This document shows positions 45,965-53,375 of a stretch of 64,000 bases of DNA, one piece after another. A program made the position numbers and the translations under genes. How positions within the stretch are numbered: the first letter of the stretch is position 1; every line of letters begins with the position of its first letter. This DNA comes from DASUPK01 sp963831605 (GTDB lineage: Bacteria > Actinomycetota > Thermoleophilia > Solirubrobacterales > 70-9), in contig CAWHQR010000008.1 in the NCBI GenBank assembly GCA_963831605.1, forward strand, positions 186,001 to 250,000, read 5' to 3'. The notes below the pieces were generated by a model. The model saw only the letters and a program-made list of their open reading frames with translations. It made no database searches and had not been told where the DNA came from.

Positions 45965-46315
45965 GACTCCTCCTCAGGGAGAAATAGTGGCGACCATCCG
46001 CTCACCGACCTGATCGAAATCGGAAGGTGATCGTCCGATCGCGCAGCATGTCGTCACAACACGCAGGCACGAAACCAACGGTGCGACCCCAAGACTTTAC
46101 CCAGAACCCGCATACGCATGCACGATAGGAGTAGCCTCGAACAAGGCGGCGTGGCGTTGCCCTCATCAGACCCCTAGGATGCCCCGCGCTCGTTGGGTCT
46201 TCCCGCAACTCTTCCCTTCGACCTAAATCGTCTGGCTCAAGAGGGCGGCGACCGATCCGTTTGGAGGTTTGCCGTTTCCCCGCATGAGGCACCGCCAGGA
46301 CCCGCCAGGGGAGAG
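45965..46315. other. Divergent intergenic region between the two DUF2294 genes
   Basis: This 351-base gap separates the divergent DUF2294 genes and must hold both promoters. Its base composition is more AT-rich than the flanks, especially around 46080-46140. I see no convincing -35/-10 pair and no strong inverted repeat. In-frame extension of the right-hand gene to a TTG at 46193 is possible, but codons there have many A/T third positions unlike coding sequence. Confidence 0.6.
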
Positions 46316-46720
46316 ATGCTTGCGCGGATTTCGACCGGCTTGGTTCAGCTCCACTCCCGCTACTACGGAAAGGGGCCGACCAAGGCCAAGACCCACCAGG
46401 TCAACGACACGATCGTCTCGATCCTCCGTGGTGGATTCACCCGCGTGGAGCGCACCCTGCTCGACACCGGCCAGGTCGAGTCCGTCTATCAGATGCGGCG
46501 CAGCTTCCAGCAGGCGATGGAGGCCGAGTTCAGCCGCGTCGTAGAGGAGGCGACTGGACGCAAGGTGATCGCGTACATGAGCTCCATCCACGTCGACCCC
46601 GATCTGGCCGTTGAGGTGTTCGTGCTGGAGCCGCTGGAGGAGGTCGAGGATGTTGCTCCCGGTGCAGATGGGCACAGGGACACGACGCCGCAAATCCCTC
46701 CCGAGGGCGAAACCGTCTAG
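46316..46720 (+). CDS. DUF2294 family protein, copy 2
   Basis: This 134-residue paralogue of the gene at 45548 aligns along the whole domain: ISTGLVQLHSRYYGKGPTKA, NDTIVSILRGGFTRVERTLL, YQMRRSFQQAMEAEFSRVVE and EATGRKVIAYMSSIHVDPDL. The ATG at 46316 is preferred over a TTG at 46193, because the sequence between lacks coding-like third positions. The C-terminal 25 residues are a variable acidic tail. Its end overlaps the stop of the STAS gene on the opposite strand by four bases. Confidence 0.75.
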   Translation: MLARISTGLVQLHSRYYGKGPTKAKTHQVNDTIVSILRGGFTRVERTLLDTGQVESVYQMRRSFQQAMEAEFSRVVEEATGRKVIAYMSSIHVDPDLAVEVFVLEPLEEVEDVAPGADGHRDTTPQIPPEGETV

Positions 46721-47136
46721 GAGCCCGCTTCCCCGTTCAGGGCCTCGAGCGCGGGCTCTCGTGCGGTGAAGATCGGCAGGACCCGGTCTATGCCGGCGAG
46801 GCTGAAGACGCGATCGACCTGAGATCCTTCGGCGATCACGGTGTGCACGGCGCCGGCGTCCTCGGTTGAACGGAGGGCCCGGATCAGCAGGCCGATCCCG
46901 GAGGAGTCGATGAAACTGACGTCCGTCAGGTCCACGATCACGCCGGCGTTGACGCGGACCTCCTCGAAGAGCTGCTTCTCCACCCGCGGGATAGTGCTCA
47001 GATCGAGCTCGCCCTGCAGCGAGATCACCGAGGCGCTCGTTCCCGCCCGCTCGATCAGGAACGACAGGGTCTGGCCGTTCGGGCCACCGCTCCACCCCGA
47101 TGAGAGGGGTGGAGCGGCCCCGCTAGACCGCTCCAC
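46717..47136 (-). CDS. STAS-domain anti-sigma factor antagonist
   Basis: This 139-residue protein is of the SpoIIAA/RsbV type. The phosphorylatable Ser region is VDLTDVSFIDSSGIGLLIRA, preceded by the beta strand VISLQGELDLSTIPRVEKQL. Such proteins bind an anti-sigma kinase and release its sigma factor when dephosphorylated. No anti-sigma kinase or cognate sigma gene is next to it, so its partners lie elsewhere. It is convergent with the second DUF2294 gene. The start is GTG; about 25 variable residues precede the domain. Confidence 0.88.
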   Translation of the reverse strand: MERSSGAAPPLSSGWSGGPNGQTLSFLIERAGTSASVISLQGELDLSTIPRVEKQLFEEVRVNAGVIVDLTDVSFIDSSGIGLLIRALRSTEDAGAVHTVIAEGSQVDRVFSLAGIDRVLPIFTAREPALEALNGEAGS

Positions 47137-47843
47137 CCGCTCGCCTCAACGCGCCATCCCCTTATGGAGCGCAGCTCCCATTGAGCAGGGAGTCGTCAAG
47201 TCTCTGAGTCGCCCACGAATTGCGAACCTCACTGAGTCCTCCTCGGTCTTGCTCTTCCTGTGCTTGCCGAGAAGGCCCGCCCTCGTCCCGTACAGGGTGT
47301 GCCTCCAGCATCTTGGTGAGTCGCGGCCGGCGCCTGTGGCGCCGATTCACTCCTCCAACCACCGGCGTGTATTCTAATCCCGGTAGCACCCACTTAGTAG
47401 TACCGGGTAGATACGAGACTGATCGCGAGCATCGTGTTTTCCCGCACATTGCGCAGGAACAGTCGCACGGAGGCGACGTGGGCCGGTGGCAAAGATTCGA
47501 CATGCGACCAGCCGATCCTGACATTCAACCCACACCTGTCGCGCATCGAGGCGATCGCGATGCGGGACCCCCGGGGGAAGCACGGGGCGAGGACGTACAT
47601 CCGGTGTCATCGGACGCCACCGGAGTACGAGTGAACGGCGAGCGGGGCCGGGATGACGCCACTCGGCCCCGCCGCCGCTTCATCACCCACTGACCGGTCG
47701 TGCCAGCGCCCGGCGCGACTAACCCGCTGCACGGGTGTTGTCAGGCGAACGAGAACTTGCGATCCGCTTTAGCCCGATCCCTACCCTGTTGATCCGTCGG
47801 CTCGCAGGTCCGGCTCGTTGCACCTCGTTCCACCCACTCTCCG
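47137..47843. other. Long intergenic region upstream of ftsE
   Basis: This stretch of about 700 bases has no gene I can support strongly. It holds a 7-bp inverted repeat (CCCGGTA at 47379-47385, TACCGGG at 47401-47407) in an AT-richer patch that could be a regulatory site. It also contains a small open frame at 47434-47634, listed separately. The ftsE promoter should lie at its right end, but no clear hexamers are visible. Confidence 0.6.
47434..47634 (+). CDS. Possible small protein of 66 residues
   Basis: The frame from ATG 47434 gives a 66-residue product with a central stretch (CDQPILTFNPHLSRIEAIAM, then RDPRGKHGARTYIRCHRTPP) that reads like real protein and whose later codons are G/C-rich at third positions. 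There is no clear ribosome binding site and no family I know. It could be a remnant or chance. Confidence 0.25.
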   Translation: MFSRTLRRNSRTEATWAGGKDSTCDQPILTFNPHLSRIEAIAMRDPRGKHGARTYIRCHRTPPEYE

Positions 47844-48695
47844 ATGGCAAGACGACAGACTTCAGAACTCCTTCGTGCGCGCCCGACCAAGCCGGCGCGT
47901 CGTCCCGAGCACCTCACCGAGCAGCGGGCCCGCCCGCCGATCGTCGAGATGCGCAAGGTCACCAAGGTCTATCCGGGTGGCCACGTCGGGCTGGAGCACG
48001 TCAACCTGCGAGTTGATCGCGGCGAGTTCGTCTTTCTCGTCGGGCCCACGGGCTGCGGCAAGACCACGCTGATCAAGACCCTGATCCGGGAGCTCGAGCC
48101 CACGGAGGGTGAGGTGTTGATCGCGGGCCGCGACATCGGCTCGCTGTCGAACAAGAAGGTCCCGCAGCTGCGTCGCCGGATCGGCACCGTCTTCCAGGAC
48201 TACAAGCTGCTGCCGAGCCGCAATGTCTACGACAACGTGGCCTACGCCCTGCAGGTGATCGGTGCGTCGCGCTCGGAGATCCGCACCAAGGTGCCCGATG
48301 CGCTCCGCCTCGTCGGCCTGGCCGACAAGGTCAAGAACTTCCCGGACCAGCTCTCCGGCGGCGAGCAGCAGCGCCTGTCAGTCGCTCGCGCGTTCGTCAA
48401 CCATCCGCCGCTGCTGCTGGCCGACGAGCCGACGGGGAACCTGGACCCCAACACCTCGATCGGGATCATGCAGGTGCTCTACCGGATCAACCGCACCGGC
48501 ACCACCGTCGTGGTCGTCACCCACGACCGCGAGATGGTGGACAAGATGCGCCGCCGCGTGATCGCGCTCGACGCTGGTCGCGTAGTCCGCGACCAGGCCG
48601 CCGGCACCTACACGTCCGATGACGAGTCGACCCGCGAGTTCGCGGCCCGGCTCCGCGACGAGATGGGCGTCGACGACGAGAGGCCGAGTTACTAG
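47844..48695 (+). CDS. ftsE: Cell-division ABC ATPase FtsE
   Basis: FtsE is the ATPase of the FtsEX complex, which activates wall hydrolases at the septum. Motifs are Walker A VGPTGCGKTTLIKTL, signature LSGGEQQRLSVARAF, Walker B LLLADEPTGNLD and the H-loop VVVVTHDREMV. At 283 residues it is longer than the usual 220-230, with about 35 extra residues at the N-terminus and 30 at the C-terminus. It is followed after nine bases by ftsX, confirming the assignment. Confidence 0.95.
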   Translation: MARRQTSELLRARPTKPARRPEHLTEQRARPPIVEMRKVTKVYPGGHVGLEHVNLRVDRGEFVFLVGPTGCGKTTLIKTLIRELEPTEGEVLIAGRDIGSLSNKKVPQLRRRIGTVFQDYKLLPSRNVYDNVAYALQVIGASRSEIRTKVPDALRLVGLADKVKNFPDQLSGGEQQRLSVARAFVNHPPLLLADEPTGNLDPNTSIGIMQVLYRINRTGTTVVVVTHDREMVDKMRRRVIALDAGRVVRDQAAGTYTSDDESTREFAARLRDEMGVDDERPSY

Positions 48696-48704
48696 GCGGC
48701 ACCC

Positions 48705-49634
48705 ATGGGTCGACTCTTCTTCTTCATCGGTGAAGGAATTCGGGCGCTGCGGCGCAGCGCCGCTCCCGGCCTGGCGTCGATCGTCACGGTTTGCATCACC
48801 GTGCTGCTGCTCGGCGTCCTGATCCCGGTCCTCCAGACCACGAACGGCAAGACCAACCAGGTCCGCAACCAGGTCGGCCTGCGGGTCTTCCTCAACGACG
48901 TGAACGGACAGCAGGCCCCGGGCGATCAGATCCAGGCGCTGCAGGCGAAGCTCGAGGCCATCCCGCACGTCAAGCAGGTCCAGTTCGTCGACAAGAACCA
49001 GGCCCTGAGCATCCTCAGCGACCGGCTCAAGGCAGAGAATCGCGCGGACATCACCGCCCAGCTTCCGGGTTCGCACAATCCGCTGCCCGCCTCCTTCAAC
49101 GTGACGCCAGACGATCTCTCCAACCTGGCGAGCGTGCGCAGTGCGATCACCCCGCCCGGGGCGAGCGGCCAGCCGACTCCGATCAGCCCGCTGATCTCGG
49201 ACATCGGCGACTCGCGCGACGACGCCAGCAAGATCAGCGGCGCGACCACCGCGATCCGCTGGGTGCTCGCCGTCGTCTCGGGCCTCCTGCTGATCGCCTC
49301 GCTCCTGCTGGTCGCCAACACCATTCGACTCTCCATCTACGCCCGCCGCCGCGAGGTCGAGGTCATGCGCCTGGTCGGGGCGACCAACTGGTTCATCCGC
49401 TGGCCCTTCATGGTGGAGGGCCTCTTCTGCGGCCTGGTCGGAGCAGCGATCGCAATAGGCTTCCTGTTCGTCGGTAAACAGGTGATCGTGGATCCGCTGG
49501 CCAACAACTTCAACCTGATCAACTCGGGGCATACGATCGGCTTCGCCAACCTCGCGCTCGTCCTGCTGTGCGTGGCCATGGGCGTTTCAGCGATGGGCAG
49601 CGGCCTGACGCTGCGTCGCTTCCTCCGGATTTGA
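48705..49634 (+). CDS. ftsX: Cell-division permease FtsX
   Basis: This is the membrane partner of FtsE, 309 residues. The first membrane helix (LASIVTVCITVLLLGVLIPV) precedes an extracellular domain of about 140 residues (VGLRVFLNDVNGQQAPGDQI...VKQVQFVDKNQALSIL), and three C-terminal helices follow. The cytoplasmic motif YARRREVEVMRLVGATNWFI is diagnostic for FtsX. Its TGA overlaps the TTG start of the protease gene, so the three genes are probably one operon that couples division to wall processing. Confidence 0.95.
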   Translation: MGRLFFFIGEGIRALRRSAAPGLASIVTVCITVLLLGVLIPVLQTTNGKTNQVRNQVGLRVFLNDVNGQQAPGDQIQALQAKLEAIPHVKQVQFVDKNQALSILSDRLKAENRADITAQLPGSHNPLPASFNVTPDDLSNLASVRSAITPPGASGQPTPISPLISDIGDSRDDASKISGATTAIRWVLAVVSGLLLIASLLLVANTIRLSIYARRREVEVMRLVGATNWFIRWPFMVEGLFCGLVGAAIAIGFLFVGKQVIVDPLANNFNLINSGHTIGFANLALVLLCVAMGVSAMGSGLTLRRFLRI

Positions 49635-50794
49635 GCCGCAAACTCATCGTCGCGGCGTTGGTCGCGATCGCCTTCGTCGTCGGCATCGTCGCCGGTGGCC
49701 AGGTCGACGGGATTCGCAACGCGGTCAACGACGTCTTCGGCAACAAGAGCCAGGACGCGACCTCGCAGGCGGTCGACGTCATCCACGACGACTACTTCCA
49801 CACGGTTGACAGCAAGGACCTCGAGAACGCCTCGATCTCCTCGATCATCGCCCACATCAAGCGGCGCTACCACGACCGCTTCTCGCACTACTTCACGAAG
49901 AGCGAGTACGACCGCTTCAAGCAGGGATCGAGTCTCTCCGGCGTGGGCATCGCGGTCAACGAGGTGCCTCAAGGCCTCCGCGTCGCGACCGTCTACAAGA
50001 ACACGCCCGCGCGCGAGGCGCGAATCGAGCCAGGTGAGGTGATCACCGAGGTCAACGGCCACTCGATCGCCGGCAAGGACGCGAACGCAGTCACCAGCCA
50101 GATCCGCGGGCCGGCCGGGACGAAGGTGACTCTCACGGTCGAGAGTCGCGATGGGAGCCCACGTGAGGTCACCCTGACTCGCCGGGAGGTCGAGATCCCG
50201 CAGGTCACGGGGCGCATCGAGACCGTGGGGGGCAAGAAGGTCGGCTACGTGCAGTTGGTCGGGTTCTTCCCGGGCGCCCACGCCGAGCTCCGCAAGGAGG
50301 TGGAGCGCCTTTACCAGCAGGGCGCCCAGGGAATGATCCTGGACCTGCGCGGCAACGGCGGCGGGCTGCTCACCGAGGCCGTGCTCGTCTCGAGCATCTT
50401 CGTCCCGAACGGCGTGATCGTCTCGACCCACGGGCGCACCCAGGACACCAGGACCTTCGACGCGACCGGGGATGCGCTCCCCAAGCACCCGATGGTGGTC
50501 CTGATCAACGGCGACACCGCCTCGGCCTCGGAGATCGTGACCGCCGCGCTGGAGCAGTCCGGGACCGCGAAGGTCGTCGGGACCACCTCCTTCGGCAAGG
50601 GAACGTTCCAGGAGGTGATCCCTCTCAACAACGGCGGCGCACTGGACCTGACGGTCGGGCAGTATCTGACTCGCAATGGGACATCGATCAATGACGTCGG
50701 CATCCCGCCACAGGTGAAGGCGAAGGACAACCCCTCCACGAAGCCGGACGAGGGCCTGAACCGGGCGCTGCAGGTGCTGGCTCCCCAACTCTGA
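49631..50794 (+). CDS. Carboxyl-terminal processing protease (S41 family)
   Basis: This exported protease has 387 residues. The N-terminal signal anchor is KLIVAALVAIAFVVGIVAGG. A PDZ domain (about 95-180) follows with GVGIAVNEVPQGLRVATVYK, and the peptidase core has the catalytic Ser in NGDTASASEIVTAAL and Lys in TTSFGKGTFQEV. It may process wall hydrolases or their regulators next to FtsEX, as S41 proteases do in other bacteria. The TTG start overlaps the ftsX stop (TTGA). Its own TGA overlaps the CTG proposed as the start of the next gene. Confidence 0.92.
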   Translation: MSRKLIVAALVAIAFVVGIVAGGQVDGIRNAVNDVFGNKSQDATSQAVDVIHDDYFHTVDSKDLENASISSIIAHIKRRYHDRFSHYFTKSEYDRFKQGSSLSGVGIAVNEVPQGLRVATVYKNTPAREARIEPGEVITEVNGHSIAGKDANAVTSQIRGPAGTKVTLTVESRDGSPREVTLTRREVEIPQVTGRIETVGGKKVGYVQLVGFFPGAHAELRKEVERLYQQGAQGMILDLRGNGGGLLTEAVLVSSIFVPNGVIVSTHGRTQDTRTFDATGDALPKHPMVVLINGDTASASEIVTAALEQSGTAKVVGTTSFGKGTFQEVIPLNNGGALDLTVGQYLTRNGTSINDVGIPPQVKAKDNPSTKPDEGLNRALQVLAPQL

Positions 50795-52509
50795 AACGCG
50801 TAGTCCTCGTCGGGAAGCGAGGCCGCTTCCTCGTCGGCGAGCTTCTCTTCGAGCGCGGCGAGCAAATCGAGCTCGGCGGCGGCCGCCGTGCCGCGACGCC
50901 GGGGCGCATGGCGCTGGTCGATCTCGGCCAGGGCCGGGGACGCGCGAGGGTGGTCCGGGAGCTCGGGGATCCGGGAGTCGCGGCGGACGTGATCGCGGCG
51001 ATGCTCGAGGATCGCCAGGTCCGCACCGGTTTCTCCCGCCGAATCGAGGAGGAGGCGGCGCAGGCGACCGAGCGGGCGAAGTCCCTGGACCTCGATCGGC
51101 GCGACCTCAGGGACCTCGCCACCTTCACCGTCGATCCCGCCAGCGCGCACGACTTCGACGACGCGGTCTCGGCCGAGCGGACCGACCGGGGGGTCCGCCT
51201 CTGGATCCACATCGCCGACGTCGCCGCGCACGTTCGGCCGGACGATGCCCTCGAGAAGGAGGCGTATCGCCGGGCGAACTCCACCTACGTTCCGGGCATC
51301 GTCGCGCCGATGCTGCCTCACGTCCTCTCGAGCGACGCGTGCAGCCTCGCGCCGGATCGCGAGCGGCTCGCAGTCACCTCGGAGATCGAGCTCTCGGAGG
51401 CGGGTGAGCCACTCTCGGCGAGCTTCTACCGCACTCTGATCCGCTCGGACGCCCGACTCGATTACGACGGGCTCGACGAGATCTTCTCCGGCCGCGCGCG
51501 CCCGCCCGAGTCGATCGCGTCACCGCTCGCCCTGGCCCGGGACGCGGCCGCAACGCTCGCCGGCCGCCGCGGCCCCTCCTCCCTCGAGGTTGAGAGCTTC
51601 GAGCCCGAGTTCCGCTTCGAGGACGGGCAGGTGACCGGAGCCCACTCGGTCCCCCAGACCGAGGCCCACCGGCTGATCGAGCACCTGATGATCCTCACCA
51701 ACGAGCGCGTCGCCGAGCTGCTCGAGCGCCGTCGCGTGCCGACGCTCTACCGAGTGCACGAGCAGCCGGATCCGGACCGCATCAAGCGGATGGTCGAGCA
51801 GCTCGCCGCCCTCGACATCCCGACCCCGGCGCTCCCCGACCACATCTCCCCGCAGCAGGCCGGTGACCTGGCGGGCGAGGCCAGCCGCCTCGTGGCCCGG
51901 GAATCGGAGCGCCGCGGTCACGGCCGCGAGGCGTATACATCGCTTGTGCTCCGCTCCCTGAAGCCCGCCCACTACACCGACCGGAACCTGGGTCACGCCG
52001 GCCTCGGCAGCTCGGCCTACGCCCACTTCACATCGCCGATCCGCCGCTACCCGGATCTGGTTGCTCACCGCGCGCTGCTCTCGGCGATCGGAGCGGGCGA
52101 GGAGCCGCCGCGTGCCGAGGGCCTCGCGGAGGTCGGCGCGCACTGCTCGGAGCGCGAGCGGGACGCGACCCGGATCGAGCGCGATGCCGACTCCGTCTGC
52201 GCGTCGTTCCTGTTGCAGCGGGAGCTCTTCGAGCGCGGGCCGAATACGAGGTTCGAGGGCGAGGTCTCCGGGGTCGTGGGAGCCGGGGCCTTCGTGCGCT
52301 TCGGTGGGGCTCTCGCCGACGTCTACGAGGGCTTCCTGCCCGCTCGCCGGATCGGCGGGCGCGAGCGCTACGAGCTGGATCAGACCGAAACCAGGCTGGT
52401 CGGGATGCGCGGAGGCGCCGCGGTCCGAATCGGCGATCCGGCGACGGTCACCGTCGATCGCGTCGACGCTCCCCGTGGCCGGGTCGACCTGCTTCCCTCC
52501 GAGGGCTGA
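50791..52509 (+). CDS. RNase II/R family exoribonuclease
   Basis: This is a 3'-5' exoribonuclease of about 572 residues, shorter than RNase R (750-800). Catalytic Asp cluster: DPASAHDFDDAVSAERTD. Further blocks are YVPGIVAPMLPHVLSSDACS, LIEHLMILTNERVAELLERR and SSAYAHFTSPIRRYPDLVAH, then an S1 domain (FEGEVSGVVGAGAFVRFGGA). The first ATG (50908) cuts off a conserved lead (KRVVLVGKRGRFLVGELLFE). Reading back in frame reaches CTG at 50791, which overlaps the upstream TGA exactly like the other coupled genes here. CTG is thus the probable initiator. RNase R works with tmRNA, and smpB is next. Confidence 0.85.
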   Translation: MKRVVLVGKRGRFLVGELLFERGEQIELGGGRRAATPGRMALVDLGQGRGRARVVRELGDPGVAADVIAAMLEDRQVRTGFSRRIEEEAAQATERAKSLDLDRRDLRDLATFTVDPASAHDFDDAVSAERTDRGVRLWIHIADVAAHVRPDDALEKEAYRRANSTYVPGIVAPMLPHVLSSDACSLAPDRERLAVTSEIELSEAGEPLSASFYRTLIRSDARLDYDGLDEIFSGRARPPESIASPLALARDAAATLAGRRGPSSLEVESFEPEFRFEDGQVTGAHSVPQTEAHRLIEHLMILTNERVAELLERRRVPTLYRVHEQPDPDRIKRMVEQLAALDIPTPALPDHISPQQAGDLAGEASRLVARESERRGHGREAYTSLVLRSLKPAHYTDRNLGHAGLGSSAYAHFTSPIRRYPDLVAHRALLSAIGAGEEPPRAEGLAEVGAHCSERERDATRIERDADSVCASFLLQRELFERGPNTRFEGEVSGVVGAGAFVRFGGALADVYEGFLPARRIGGRERYELDQTETRLVGMRGGAAVRIGDPATVTVDRVDAPRGRVDLLPSEG

Positions 52510-52997
52510 TGGCCAACAAGAAGAGCAAGGGCCCGCGGGCGCCGGTCAGCGGCGACGTCGCCACCAACCGAAGGGCGCGGCACAAATTCCAGCTGCTGGA
52601 GACGACCGAGGCCGGGATCGAGCTGCGCGGCAGCGAGGTGAAGTCGCTTCGCGACGGCAAGGCCCAGCTCAACGAGGCCTACGCGGTCATCAACGACGGC
52701 GAGGTCTGGTTGCGCGGGGCGCACATCCCGCCCTATCTGCCGGCCTCGGACCGAAACCATGAGCCCGACCGGCCGCGCAAGCTGCTCCTTCACCGGCGCG
52801 AGATCGAGCGGCTGATCGGCAAGACGGCGGAGCGCGGGCTCACTCTCGTCCCGACCAGGATCTACTTCAAGGGACAGCGGGCGAAGGTGGAGCTGGCCCT
52901 GGCGAAGGGCAAGGAGGGGCGGGACCGCCGGCGGGAGATCGCCGATCGCGACGTTCGCCGTGAGGTCGAGCGGGACTTCAAGCAGCGCTTGAGTTAG
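52509..52997 (+). CDS. smpB: SsrA-binding protein SmpB
   Basis: SmpB brings tmRNA to stalled ribosomes. The beta-barrel begins NRRARHKFQLLETTEAGIEL with RGSEVKSLRDGKAQLNEAYA, and later RKLLLHRREIERLIGKTAER and LVPTRIYFKGQRAKVELALA are all diagnostic. The basic C-terminal tail (RDRRREIADRDVRREVERDF) is complete. At 162 residues it is of normal length. The ATG overlaps the RNase stop (TGATG). The tmRNA gene follows 2.7 kb downstream, beyond one large gene. Confidence 0.97.
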   Translation: MANKKSKGPRAPVSGDVATNRRARHKFQLLETTEAGIELRGSEVKSLRDGKAQLNEAYAVINDGEVWLRGAHIPPYLPASDRNHEPDRPRKLLLHRREIERLIGKTAERGLTLVPTRIYFKGQRAKVELALAKGKEGRDRRREIADRDVRREVERDFKQRLS

Positions 52998-53072
52998 ACA
53001 AGAAAACACCCGATGGAAGGGCAAAGGCCGCAGCACGAGAACGAATCACCCGTGCAACGATTAGGCACACCG

Positions 53073-53375
53073 ATGCTTGCTGCAATCGATACAGCCACCT
53101 TCTCCGACTTCGTCAAGGACAACCCCGCCGTGGTGTACGGGATCGCCGCCGCGGTCATCCTGCTGCTCGTCCTGCTGTTGCTGATACGCCGTCGCCGCGG
53201 CGCGGACAAGGAGGAGGCCGGCGAGGCCGCCCCCGAGGAGGCCAATGAGGCAGAGAAGACGGACGAGGCCGACGACTCGGAGGAACCGGAGAAGGACGCT
53301 GAGGAAGAGGCCGTTGGAGAAGAGGCCGACGGCGACGAGGCCGAGGGGAAAAGGCCGAGGGGGAGAAGAAACTGA
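53073..53375 (+). CDS. N-terminal part of a membrane-anchored acidic/HhH protein (frame ends early)
   Basis: This frame encodes a single membrane helix (NPAVVYGIAAAVILLLVLLL) flanked by a basic stop-transfer (IRRRRG) and then an Asp/Glu-rich region. It stops at 53375, while the adjacent frame continues the same type of acidic sequence without a break. The run ggggaaaagg at 53345-53354 is a likely slip or error site: one base fewer would join the frames. It is therefore probably the start of the protein at 53341-55689. An ATG at 53013 is an alternative start. Confidence 0.65.
   Translation: MLAAIDTATFSDFVKDNPAVVYGIAAAVILLLVLLLLIRRRRGADKEEAGEAAPEEANEAEKTDEADDSEEPEKDAEEEAVGEEADGDEAEGKRPRGRRN

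Noticed and set aside
46020..46190. Possible tRNA or small RNA in the DUF2294 intergenic gap
   Set aside because: I could not form a cloverleaf or find a GTTCGA-type T-loop with flanking stems.
46193..46315. TTG-start extension of the second DUF2294 gene
   Set aside because: Codons in this stretch have many A/T third positions, unlike the rest of the genome, and the added residues have no similarity to the paralogue.
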